A DNA stretch of 64,000 bases from Nostoc sp. FACHB-973. Its GTDB lineage: Bacteria; Cyanobacteriota; Cyanobacteriia; Cyanobacteriales; Nostocaceae. The translations under genes were made by a program, and so were the position numbers. The notes beneath the pieces were generated by a model. That model did no database searches, had not been told where the DNA came from, and worked only from the letters and a program-made list of their open reading frames with translations. Positions 24,433 through 32,903 of this stretch are shown here, in pieces; position 1 is the stretch's first letter, and each line of letters opens with the position of its first letter. The stretch is from assembly GCF_014698115.1 (NCBI RefSeq), contig NZ_JACJSJ010000015.1, positions 61,627 to 125,626 on the forward strand, written 5' to 3'.

Positions 24433-25599
24433 ATGAAAGTAGCTCAAAAAATACCATCAGATTCCATTTTCTCCAATGGACTATCAGCCTTATATATCAT
24501 CTCTTTTTTATCAGGTGTTTCCTTAGGATTTTTTAATCCTTTCATTTCAACTTTGATGGCTCAAAATCAAGTTGATGATATCTTGATTGGAGCCAATTCT
24601 ACCGTATATTTCCTTGTCATTGCCTTAGTAACTCCCTTCGTAACAAAAATATTACGTCGGTTTGGATTGCGGAAAACAATGATATTTGGCTTAGTGCTGA
24701 TGGCTTTTTCTGCATCTCTATTTCCCATGACAACAGAAGTCCACTTATGGTTTTTAATCCGTATTCTCATGGGTATAGCTTGCTGTTTGTATTTAGTTAG
24801 TGGACAAACTGGATTGAATTATTTTTCTCACGAGGGAAATAGAGGTATGGTGAACGGCATTAATGCTCTAGCTTTAACTTTTGGTTTTGGTGTCGGTCCT
24901 CTTGTCGGCTCTTCACTATACCAAATTTCTCCACAACTTTCTTTTTGTTTTGGTAGTCTTGTAATTCTCAGCGGAGTAATTGTAGTTTGGATAGGTTTAC
25001 CTCAAAAAATTCTTGTTTCCCAAACATCTACTCGCGCCAACATTCTCAGCAAAGTTCAACTTCCTTTAGTTGGTGCATTTGCCTATGGGTTTGCTGAATC
25101 TACTTTAATTAGTTTATATCCAGTATTTCTGTTGAAACAAAACTATAGTATAGATAAAATTGGTTCTACTTTTGCGATTTTTCTAGTTGGCGGTTTGATT
25201 AGTACTGTTCCCTTTGCTTACATTGGGGACAAATATGGGAGGTTAAAAACCCTATTAGCTGCTGTTTGTATTGTACTCTTTTCATTTATACTTCTTTCAT
25301 TTAGTGAGAACATTACTGCTACCAGTATATTTTCATTTACTGTAGGAGTTGGTATAGCTCCCATTTTCCCTTTAGCATTGGCATTAATTGGTGAAAATGT
25401 TTCTAGAAATGAAATTTCTTCAGGGACTGCTAGATTTATGCAAATTTATAGTTTTGGATGTACCGCAGGACCGATATTTTCCTCTGTTGTCATGCAAAAT
25501 ATCGGCGAGCGTTACATATTTAGTTTAGTTATAGTCGGCTTAGCAATCTTTTCATCCTGCATTGTCAGAAAAATGACGCATTTAAAAACAGCAGGGTAA
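24433..25599 (+). CDS. MFS transporter, probable exporter of the cluster product
   Basis: A 388-residue integral membrane protein with about 12 hydrophobic helices, the usual MFS length. The cytoplasmic loop 'LRRFGLRKTMIFGL' and 'YIGDKYGRLKTLL' are the G-x-x-x-D-x-x-G-R-type loops that mark MFS drug transporters. It has no fused domains. It follows the synthetase on the same strand after 434 bp with its own upstream region that repeats an element found before the first gene of the cluster. Export of the PKS/NRPS product is inferred from position; the substrate cannot be read from sequence. Confidence 0.88.
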   Translation: MKVAQKIPSDSIFSNGLSALYIISFLSGVSLGFFNPFISTLMAQNQVDDILIGANSTVYFLVIALVTPFVTKILRRFGLRKTMIFGLVLMAFSASLFPMTTEVHLWFLIRILMGIACCLYLVSGQTGLNYFSHEGNRGMVNGINALALTFGFGVGPLVGSSLYQISPQLSFCFGSLVILSGVIVVWIGLPQKILVSQTSTRANILSKVQLPLVGAFAYGFAESTLISLYPVFLLKQNYSIDKIGSTFAIFLVGGLISTVPFAYIGDKYGRLKTLLAAVCIVLFSFILLSFSENITATSIFSFTVGVGIAPIFPLALALIGENVSRNEISSGTARFMQIYSFGCTAGPIFSSVVMQNIGERYIFSLVIVGLAIFSSCIVRKMTHLKTAG

Positions 25600-25782
25600 G
25601 AGCATTTCAATCAGGCTTGACACAGGGAATCATTCGTCAAGTCCATTTTTTACACCGTCTTTTATGCTGTTCTGATTTGATTTGTCAAGTTTTCTCTATA
25701 CCAAATTAGATGAGTTTTTCCTGATAAAAATAGTGTAACTCTAAAGATTTATCTGCAACTGAATAGGTTATTAAATATCACG

Positions 25783-25795
25783 CCAGTGGTATGAT
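25783..25795 (+). promoter_or_regulatory. Conserved promoter-like motif before PEP-CTERM gene 1
   Basis: ccagtggtatgat is repeated exactly at 27095-27107 before the duplicate gene, 36-39 bp from each ATG, while the flanking sequence has drifted. It contains a possible -10 hexamer TATGAT. A matching -35 box is not obvious. Confidence 0.45.
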
Positions 25796-25830
25796 GCTGA
25801 TGTCAATTAAGCTTTCTTAAAACCTCAAAT

Positions 25831-26847
25831 ATGCGTACTTACCAACTTTCTACACTTCTTGGTCTGACCACCTCCGTTGCTTTATCTGCAATAGCACCTG
25901 CTCAAGCTGCAACCCTTAACTTTGACTACGATAAACTGCAATTTGTTACATCACGACCAATAGAATCTAATAGTTTTTTGGCGTTGAATGGATTACCATC
26001 TGAAAACCAAGGTTTTACACCTTTTTATAATTCAGATCCTTCAGCTCCAAATCGCGGTCATAGGGAAATCGGACTGAATTCACGCCGAGACTTTCCAGTT
26101 TTTAATAATGCCCCTTACTACGGTACTGGTCGGCAAGGAAGTCCTGAAGAACCTAATAGCGGTGCCACTAGAACGACAACTTTGGTTAGTACTAATAACT
26201 TCCCTACTTTTAGTAACTATCTGACAAATAACGGAATACCACTAAATGATATTGGCTTTGTATTTGGTCAAAAGAGCGATCGCGATTTTAGCAAAACTTG
26301 GAGTTTAGGATCAGATATCTTTGGTAAAGATTGGTATGGTGATCCGAATACGCCTCTTGAGGAAAGGATTTATAAAGCTAATCCAGATGATGTTGAAATA
26401 GCTTTGTATAGTGGCACGACTAAATTACTCGACTTTGGATATTCTGATTTTTATTCAATCATCGATTATGGTTCTAACATATCATTTGATGATGATTTTG
26501 AAAATAGTTTTACTGACCCACTTGCAGCAACAAAAGTGTCTGGTTTAGATCCATTGCTGGAAGGTTTAGCTGAAGCTTTTTTAAGCGATGTTAATGCTGC
26601 TGGTGGTGGAGTCCAGGTAGTTAACGAGAATTTTGGAGAACTGGACATTAGTTTTGCAAGTGGAAATGGATACGATGTATTACAGATTCCATATCCGATG
26701 CAAATTCGCGCAGTTGCTCTCAAAAGAGTTCCAGAAGCTTCTCTGTTATGGGGAATATTTATGTTTGGAGTTTTGGTTGCTGTTTCACGGCGCAAAAAAC
26801 AACACAACATGGATAGTAAATATAACTGCGACATTACTTGTCTCTAA
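25831..26847 (+). CDS. PEP-CTERM sorting-domain protein, tandem copy 1
   Basis: A 338-residue secreted protein. It has a signal peptide (MRTYQLSTLLGLTTSVALSA with cleavage probably after 'APAQA'), then a mostly hydrophilic body without a family I recognise. Near the end is a PEP-CTERM sorting signal: V-P-E-A from residue 300, a hydrophobic helix, and the basic stretch SRRKKQ. Such tails are cut by an exosortase, and the proteins go to the cell surface or extracellular matrix. A tail of about 14 residues with two Cys follows the basic stretch, longer than usual. The body has many Asp/Asn/Gly positions ('NPDAPNRGH' type, 'SDRDFSKTW'). The next gene is a close copy, so the pair arose by tandem duplication. 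Function unknown. Confidence 0.85.
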   Translation: MRTYQLSTLLGLTTSVALSAIAPAQAATLNFDYDKLQFVTSRPIESNSFLALNGLPSENQGFTPFYNSDPSAPNRGHREIGLNSRRDFPVFNNAPYYGTGRQGSPEEPNSGATRTTTLVSTNNFPTFSNYLTNNGIPLNDIGFVFGQKSDRDFSKTWSLGSDIFGKDWYGDPNTPLEERIYKANPDDVEIALYSGTTKLLDFGYSDFYSIIDYGSNISFDDDFENSFTDPLAATKVSGLDPLLEGLAEAFLSDVNAAGGGVQVVNENFGELDISFASGNGYDVLQIPYPMQIRAVALKRVPEASLLWGIFMFGVLVAVSRRKKQHNMDSKYNCDITCL

Positions 26848-26903
26848 CTAATTTTAGGTTTTAGCAATCAACACAATTCCAATTTTTCAAATGGAATCAC
26901 ATA

Positions 26904-26930
26904 TAGAGACGTTGCATTGCAACGTCTCTA
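26904..26930. repeat. tagagacgttgca palindrome, copy 1
   Basis: A 27-bp palindrome: 13-bp perfect arms around a single central t. The same palindrome with a central a follows the duplicate gene at 28219-28245, so it was copied with the unit. It may end the transcript as a hairpin, though no T-run follows. Confidence 0.75.
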
Positions 26931-27145
26931 CACCTGGGGTTTATTTCCATAAACAGTGCAGATAAGATACCCAGACCACAAGAGTTTTAATTTTAGGTAA
27001 TATGCAAGTTAAATTTTCAAAAGCTTATTAATATCTTTATGAACTAATTTGTCAGCATAAAAATCTCAAATTTAATAACCCCCAACACATTACACCAGTG
27101 GTATGATTCGGAAAATGTTAATCCAGCTTTCTTCAAATCTGAAAT

Positions 27146-28162
27146 ATGCGTACTTACCAACTTTCTAAACTTATTGGACTGACCACATCCGTTGCTTTAT
27201 CTGCAATCACACCTGCTCAAGCTGCAAGCCTCAACTTTGACTACGACCAACTGCAATTTATTACATCACGACCAATAGCATCTAATAGTTTTTTGGGTTT
27301 GAATGGATTACCATCTGAAAACCAAGGTTTTACACCTTTCTATAATCCAGATCCTTCGGCTCCAGATCACGGTCATAGCGAAATCGGACTGAATTCGCGC
27401 CGAGACTTTCCAGTTTTTAATAATGCCCCTTACTACGGTACTGGTCGGCAAGGAAGTCCTGAAGAACCGAATAGCGGTGCTATTAGAATGACAAGTTTGC
27501 TTAGCACCAATAACTTCCCTACTTTTAGTAACTATCTGACAAATAACGGAATACCACTAAATGATATTGGCTTTGTATTTGGTCAAAAGAGCGATCGCGA
27601 TTTTAGCAAAACTTGGAATTTAGGATCAGATACCCTTGGTAAAGATTGGTACGCTGATCCCAATACGCCTCTTGAGGAAAGAATTTATAAAGCTAATCCA
27701 GATGATGTTGAAATAGCTTTGTATAGTGGCACGACTAAATTCCTCGACTTTGGGTATTCTAATTTTTATTCAGTCATCGATTATGGTTCTACAACATCAT
27801 TTGATGATGATTTTGAAAGTAGTTTTACTGACCCACTTGCAGCAACAAAAGTGTCTGGTTTAGATCCATTGCTGGAAGGTTTAGCTCAAGCTTTTTTAAA
27901 CGATGTTACTGCTGCCGGTGGTGGAGTCCAGGTCGTCAATGAAAATTATGGAGAACTGGACATTAATTTTGCCAGCGGCAATGGATACGATATATTACTT
28001 CTTCCATATCCGATGCAAATTCGCGCAGTTGCTCTGAAAACAGTTCCAGAAGCTTCTTTGTTATGGGGAATATTTATGTTTGGAGTTTTGGTTGCTGTTT
28101 CACGGCGCAAAAAACAACACAACATGGATAGTAAATGTAACTGCAACATTAATTGTCCATAA
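27146..28162 (+). CDS. PEP-CTERM sorting-domain protein, tandem copy 2
   Basis: Also 338 residues, starting exactly 1315 bp after copy 1 and nearly the same throughout. It has the signal peptide 'MRTYQLSKLIGLTTSVALSA', the PEP-CTERM signal with V-P-E-A and SRRKKQ, and the same extra tail (HNMDSK, here with three Cys). Differences are scattered single residues (for example TSRPIAS for TSRPIES, LLLPYP for LQIPYP) with no gap, so both copies look functional. The repeat unit includes the upstream ccagtggtatgat motif and the downstream palindrome. Role unknown; surface display is inferred from the tail. Confidence 0.85.
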   Translation: MRTYQLSKLIGLTTSVALSAITPAQAASLNFDYDQLQFITSRPIASNSFLGLNGLPSENQGFTPFYNPDPSAPDHGHSEIGLNSRRDFPVFNNAPYYGTGRQGSPEEPNSGAIRMTSLLSTNNFPTFSNYLTNNGIPLNDIGFVFGQKSDRDFSKTWNLGSDTLGKDWYADPNTPLEERIYKANPDDVEIALYSGTTKFLDFGYSNFYSVIDYGSTTSFDDDFESSFTDPLAATKVSGLDPLLEGLAQAFLNDVTAAGGGVQVVNENYGELDINFASGNGYDILLLPYPMQIRAVALKTVPEASLLWGIFMFGVLVAVSRRKKQHNMDSKCNCNINCP

Positions 28163-28218
28163 CTAGTTTTAGGTTTTAGCAATCAACACAATTCCAATTT
28201 TTCCAATAGAATCACATA

Positions 28219-28245
28219 TAGAGACGTTGCAATGCAACGTCTCTA
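28219..28245. repeat. tagagacgttgca palindrome, copy 2
   Basis: Same 13-bp arms as 26904-26930, with a central a. It marks the 3' end of the duplicated PEP-CTERM unit. Confidence 0.75.
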
Positions 28246-28317
28246 CATCTAGGATTTATCTACCCAATAATGTGTTGTAACCATTAATTGAAGTCGTATA
28301 ACTAGTTTTGTCTAATT

Positions 28318-29037
28318 ATGTCAAAAATCAATTCTTTTATGTCTATAAAAGCGCTTCACCGAACTACTGGTCTGGTATTAATTGTTGAAAGTCTGCTGTT
28401 GTTTGTGCCAGTTTTTATTCTTGGTGGAGCAATTAACTGGCCTGCTAGCCTCAGCGAACCTGCTAGTTTCATGTTGCCATTGCTAATTCAACAGGCTGAA
28501 CCAGTGAGAATTGGTTATCTCATCTACCTTATTTATTCACTACTTTTTTGGGTAGTGGCTTTATTCACTGCTCGTGTCATTAGCAATGGAGAGACAAACT
28601 CTGTATGGCTTCAAGTTGCAACAGGTTTCGGAATTGCATCTACAGTCACTCGTTGCCTTGGGATTATTCGCTGGTTAGTAGCGATGCCAGCTCTAGCACA
28701 AGTCTACACTGATTCTTCAACCTCTGCACAAACCCGTCAAGCGATCGCTGTTGTCTATAAAACCCTCAATGACTACGCTGGATCTGTCGGTGAAGTATTG
28801 GGTGTTAGCCTATTTACCGTATTGTGGTTAACGATCATCTCTATTTACTTATTGCGGTCAAAAACACTACCACGTTGGCTAGGAATGTTTGGCATCATTG
28901 CTGCTTTGTTTTTGGCAACTCAATTATTAGAACTATTTGGGGTAGATTTGGGAGCATTTATCAGTGTATCAGTTACCATACTCCAACTCTGGTTTCTAGT
29001 CACAGGTGTGACGTTATTAAGACACAAGAGTGTTTAA
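28318..29037 (+). CDS. DUF4386-type membrane protein
   Basis: A 239-residue protein with about six hydrophobic helices and short loops. The start 'LHRTTGLVLIVESLLLFVP', the long second loop with 'LVAMPALAQVY', and 'LPRWLGMFGIIAAL' followed by a final helix match my memory of the DUF4386 family, which has no known function. The start ATG at 28318 is followed by a second one seven codons later (MSIKALHR) that fits the family just as well. The gene is on the same strand as the SDR gene after it (180 bp apart). Confidence 0.7.
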   Translation: MSKINSFMSIKALHRTTGLVLIVESLLLFVPVFILGGAINWPASLSEPASFMLPLLIQQAEPVRIGYLIYLIYSLLFWVVALFTARVISNGETNSVWLQVATGFGIASTVTRCLGIIRWLVAMPALAQVYTDSSTSAQTRQAIAVVYKTLNDYAGSVGEVLGVSLFTVLWLTIISIYLLRSKTLPRWLGMFGIIAALFLATQLLELFGVDLGAFISVSVTILQLWFLVTGVTLLRHKSV

Positions 29038-29216
29038 GTTGACAACAGTTTTCTTTTTCATGAAGTACAAAGCTAGGGGTTTTGAGGCACGAGCCAGGAG
29101 GTAGAAATGATGCGTAAATCCTTTATTTTTTACCTCACTTAAAAACCAAACTCCTGTAGATGAAACTTTGCATTATTTTTTGGAAAAATAACTTTCATTA
29201 ATATCTAACCAAACCC

Positions 29217-30176
29217 ATGAACAAAACACAAGAACTCCATGTAATTTTTGGTACTGGACCACTAGCAAAAGCCGTCATGCGCGAACTACTGATTCGCAAC
29301 AAACGGGTGCGAATGATCAACCGCAGTGGCAAAGCCGATGTACCTTCTAATGTTGAAATCATCGCCAGCGATGCTTACGTTCCTGAAAATACACGTGCGG
29401 TTACTGCTGGGGCAACAGTAGTTTACCAATGCGCCCAGCCGGGTTACACTCAATGGCCAGAGTTTTTTCCATCCTTGCAAGCAAGCATTGTCAAAGGGGT
29501 GGCTGCCAATGGCGCGAAGCTAGTTGTGGGAGATAATCTCTATATGTATGGCCCTGTGAATGGTGTTCTGCGGGAAGATTTGCCCAATGCCGCAACCACT
29601 CGTAAAGGCACTGTCCGGGCCCAGATGGCAGAGGCTCTTTTGGATGCACACCGCCGTGGTATTGTACGAGTTGCTATTGGTCGAGCATCGGACTTTTATG
29701 GGCCAGAAGTGCTTGGTTCTGCAATGGGCGATCGCATTTTTCCTTCTGTACTGGCTGGGAAGACTGCATCAGCAGTGGGTGAAATTGATCTGCCTCATAC
29801 GTATACCTTTATCGATGACTTTGGCAAGGCATTGGTGGTGTTAGGCGAACACGATGAAGCATTGGGTCAAATTTGGCATGTCCCCAATGCTGACACCATT
29901 ACTACTCGCGAGTTTATCACCATAGCTTTTGAGGAAACTGGACACCCAGCAAAAATAAGTAAGATGGGTAAGTTCATGATGCGACTAGGTGGTATTTTTA
30001 TCCCAGAAGCTCGTGAAAGCGTCGAGATGATGTATGAGTTTGATGAGCCATTTGTTGTCAATCATAATAAGTACGTCCAAGCATTCGGCAACCATGCCAC
30101 CCCTTTACGTGAGGCTATTCGGCGCACTTTGGCATGGTATAGCAAACACGAACATCTCAAAACCTTAACAGTGTAA
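29217..30176 (+). CDS. NAD(P)-dependent epimerase/dehydratase-like protein (extended SDR)
   Basis: A 319-residue protein with an N-terminal Rossmann fold. The nucleotide motif is 'VIFGTGPLAKAVMREL' with basic residues after strand 2 (INRSGK), which suggests NADP. It has 'VVGDNLYMYGPV' where the catalytic strand and Tyr of extended SDRs usually are, and 'GRASDFYGPEVLGSAMGDR' and 'TYTFIDDFGKALVVLGE', both typical of atypical SDRs. A full Y-x-x-x-K pair is not clear, so it may be a redox sensor or reductase and not an epimerase. No pathway partner is visible nearby. Confidence 0.75.
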   Translation: MNKTQELHVIFGTGPLAKAVMRELLIRNKRVRMINRSGKADVPSNVEIIASDAYVPENTRAVTAGATVVYQCAQPGYTQWPEFFPSLQASIVKGVAANGAKLVVGDNLYMYGPVNGVLREDLPNAATTRKGTVRAQMAEALLDAHRRGIVRVAIGRASDFYGPEVLGSAMGDRIFPSVLAGKTASAVGEIDLPHTYTFIDDFGKALVVLGEHDEALGQIWHVPNADTITTREFITIAFEETGHPAKISKMGKFMMRLGGIFIPEARESVEMMYEFDEPFVVNHNKYVQAFGNHATPLREAIRRTLAWYSKHEHLKTLTV

Positions 30177-30259
30177 AGCTGACCGCAAAACTCGCACCGA
30201 TTCGAGTCAACGTGTGATGTCCGCCTAATCACTTATCAAAAAAATTCTCCGGTCTATTT

Positions 30260-30287
30260 GTAGGGGCGCATAGCTATGCGCCCCTAC
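30260..30287. repeat. gtaggggcgca palindrome family
   Basis: Arms gtaggggcgca (30260-30270) and tgcgcccctac (30277-30287), loop tagcta. Close relatives are at 40395-40422, 51365-51392 and 55105-55134. Here it is about 85 bp after the SDR stop codon. Confidence 0.75.
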
Positions 30288-30348
30288 CTTGTACCTAGAA
30301 CGAGAAATGCTATAAAGCTTGTTTCAATTTTGACTTCTGCTGTAAATT

Positions 30349-30738
30349 CTAAGGAAGACTATTCCGCAGACGACGCAAACAATTTATTGATGCAGCACAA
30401 TCACAACCAAATAAAGCTACCGCAGCATCGCTTTCTGCATCTGTAACCCCAAGCAGAGCCTTCTCCAGATTATCATCAGTGACATCAATCTCTGCTACGC
30501 CCTTCTGCAAATGAGATAATTGTTCAGCACCAGCGCAGAAAAATTGACCAAGTTTCGGATGTCTGACACAAGCTTTCTGGTCTTCTGCGGATACTGGTGT
30601 AGTCGCGGCGTCAGGACGGTCTACTGGTTGCGGATTTACTGGTTCGCCAGCTGTGGTGACTTTACTGGTCATTAGCATTGAAGCCAAAGACATCAAAGCT
30701 GCGGTTTTGGTAGTCACATTTATTAACAGTTTCTTCAT
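30349..30738 (-). CDS. Small secreted hypothetical protein with C-terminal cysteines
   Basis: 129 residues. The N-terminus (MKKLLINVTTKTAALMSLAS) looks like a signal peptide, followed by a Pro-rich stretch (NPQPVDRPDAATTPVS) and a Cys-containing domain with 'KACVRHPKLGQFFCAG' and 'GCDCAASINCLRRL'. The five cysteines could bind metal or form disulfides. I do not recognise a family. It is convergent with the SDR gene, with the palindrome at 30260 between them. A purine-poor upstream region gives no clear ribosome site. Confidence 0.6.
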   Translation of the reverse strand: MKKLLINVTTKTAALMSLASMLMTSKVTTAGEPVNPQPVDRPDAATTPVSAEDQKACVRHPKLGQFFCAGAEQLSHLQKGVAEIDVTDDNLEKALLGVTDAESDAAVALFGCDCAASINCLRRLRNSLP

Positions 30739-31245
30739 GCAATTGTTCCAGAATTAGATTGCCAATTAAGGTTAATTTTCTCTAAGGCTTAGTAGGGGAA
30801 TGATGTTTTCCAAGAACCTGGATACTCAAAGCAATTTACCTGTAATATACACCATGAAATAAATTGCTATTTTAAATTCACAGATTCTTGAAAAACAAGT
30901 GACAAAAAACCAAAGTAAAAATTTTTAGTTTTTCACCTTGTATCTTTTACATTTATTTATTTCCCAAACAGGAGGTTTTTCCTTGTTAGAGAGATAGCAA
31001 TCGATTATACTTCTAATTTCCGGGTTTGCAACTATTAGGTATTGTTAGATTTTAAGAGTATGGCTGATTTACAGGCTTGGTTAAAAGCACGATTTTCAAA
31101 AAGAATATTTTAGCTTGCATGTAATCAGGGACTTAATTAATGATACACAAATGCGATCGCTGCATTTTCGTCCCATATGAGTAATTATGCTTAAAATCAC
31201 TAATTGAGAAACAAGCGATCGCTCTATAAATCTGTACAATTGATC
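30739..31245. other. Gene-free AT-rich stretch
   Basis: No reading frame of interest and no repeat family was seen apart from HIP1 octamers. It should contain the promoter of the minus-strand gene ending at 30349. Confidence 0.5.
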
Positions 31246-31770
31246 TCAGCTGATTTTAGCAGCCTGCCACCCGTGTAAAATCGGCATGGTAAACAATCCC
31301 CACGCCAAGCCTGTAATCAACCCAAAGGGCGTAACCACATAATTATTAAAACTCCACAAACCGAAAACCTGTGCAGCCAATTCCAACGGATAAGCCATCA
31401 TTAGCACACTAGCTAACGCTGCACCACTCCAGCCATACTGACTTAACCAGTAAAAACCTTTACCACCTGTAACCCCATACAACAGACGAGTAATCAACAA
31501 ACCCGTGACAGTACCGTAGCAGCGCATACATACAGCCATAATATAGGGGGGTGCTAAATCTAAGCCCATAGTCGGTTGTGGACATACATGATTACCCATA
31601 AAATAAATGATATTGGCGATCGCCCCAAGCAAAGACAACCCAGACGCAGCCAAAAAGGGAGCAGTTAAAGGTCCGACAACCATCCCCGCTAGCATAATGT
31701 CAGCAATCAAACTGACCCAATTGAGATTGTTGGCAGATTGTAATTGCTTAGCGGAAACGATTCTTTGCAT
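31246..31770 (-). CDS. DUF2085 membrane protein
   Basis: 174 residues with about five hydrophobic helices. The family mark is a Cys/His cluster: 'GNHVCPQPTMGL' followed by 'MAVCMRCYGTVTG', which matches the C-x(n)-C-x-R-C-x-G pattern of DUF2085. The cluster might bind a metal near the membrane. Function is unknown. The gene stands alone, divergent from the methyltransferase that follows at 31935. Confidence 0.75.
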   Translation of the reverse strand: MQRIVSAKQLQSANNLNWVSLIADIMLAGMVVGPLTAPFLAASGLSLLGAIANIIYFMGNHVCPQPTMGLDLAPPYIMAVCMRCYGTVTGLLITRLLYGVTGGKGFYWLSQYGWSGAALASVLMMAYPLELAAQVFGLWSFNNYVVTPFGLITGLAWGLFTMPILHGWQAAKIS

Positions 31771-31934
31771 AAAATATCCTGTTTTGTTTTTTTGTCTTTT
31801 TTAATATACTTACATATCTATAGGACTCTATTTGATTGCGTGAAAAAATTCGCTCTCAAATTGAAAAGGCTGATTTCCTATTCCCCATAGACAATGGTTA
31901 ATCGCACCTCTACCCACTTCCCACCTCATAGAAT

Positions 31935-32681
31935 ATGTTAGATAAAAAAACATTGACAACTAGTGAAAATCAATCTTTCCAGCCTCAAGAATTCTTTAAT
32001 GACCAATGGAAAGTCTACCAGAAAATACTTGACAACAATTACATGGGACACCATGAAATTTACTCTATATTGCAGGAATTCCTACTAGGCTACTTCCAGG
32101 AACCCTTTAGAATGCTTGATTTGGGATGTGGCGATGCTAGTTTTACTGCTCAGGTTTTATTAAATAGTACTATTAGTTCATATCAAGGAATAGACTTATC
32201 TATACCTGCCCTAGAGGTTGCTAAGGATAACATGGTAAAGATTCAGTGCGAGACAACCTTTACCCAAGGCGATTTTTCTCAATTAGTTCCGGAATTGATG
32301 TTAACTCAACAAAAGAGTTTTGATGCTATTCTCATTTCTTTTGCTCTCCATCACCTAAGTCTTGAACAAAAGGATTTGATTATTGGTCAGATTAAAAATC
32401 TTTTGACATCTAGGGGTGTTCTAATTCTTATTGACGTTTTTCGTCAAGAAGCAGAAGACCGAGAAACCTATCTGAGACGTTACTTAGAGTGGGTAAGAAA
32501 AGACTGGTCTTTACTTACTCCTCAAGAGTATTTCATGGTGGAAAACCATATTTCTACAAGTGATTTTCCCGAAACTCAACAAACTCTTTACGAAATTTCC
32601 CAGAAGTACAGTTTTAGTGGCTTTGAGTGTCGATATGAAGATGTCATCAATGCCACGCAAATATTGTGCTTTTACCGATAA
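31935..32681 (+). CDS. Class I SAM-dependent methyltransferase
   Basis: 248 residues. The SAM motif I is 'MLDLGCGDASFTAQVLL' (about residues 57-73), the acidic end of strand 2 is 'YQGIDLSIPALEVAK', and 'DAILISFALHHLS' is motif IV/V of small-molecule methyltransferases. The start ATG at 31935 follows 'atagaat', no strong ribosome site. It is convergent with the locus that ends at 32904, so it could belong to the same pathway, but nothing in the sequence proves that. The methyl acceptor is unknown. Confidence 0.8.
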   Translation: MLDKKTLTTSENQSFQPQEFFNDQWKVYQKILDNNYMGHHEIYSILQEFLLGYFQEPFRMLDLGCGDASFTAQVLLNSTISSYQGIDLSIPALEVAKDNMVKIQCETTFTQGDFSQLVPELMLTQQKSFDAILISFALHHLSLEQKDLIIGQIKNLLTSRGVLILIDVFRQEAEDRETYLRRYLEWVRKDWSLLTPQEYFMVENHISTSDFPETQQTLYEISQKYSFSGFECRYEDVINATQILCFYR

Positions 32682-32903
32682 TTCTCAAAAATAAAAAGGA
32701 TTTTATTTTTGACTTGTTAGGTGTTTTATAGCAAGATAGTGTAGGGCATAGTAGCTTGATTTATACTGTGATATCTAAGGAACTGGGAATAAAGTTTACA
32801 ACAGTTGTCATCTGGATAGAGTACACTACTATAGCCCGTAACTTCTTAATTTTAGGGGATATTTAGACTAGAGCGATCGCCAAATAAATTTTTCCGCCTA
32901 AAA

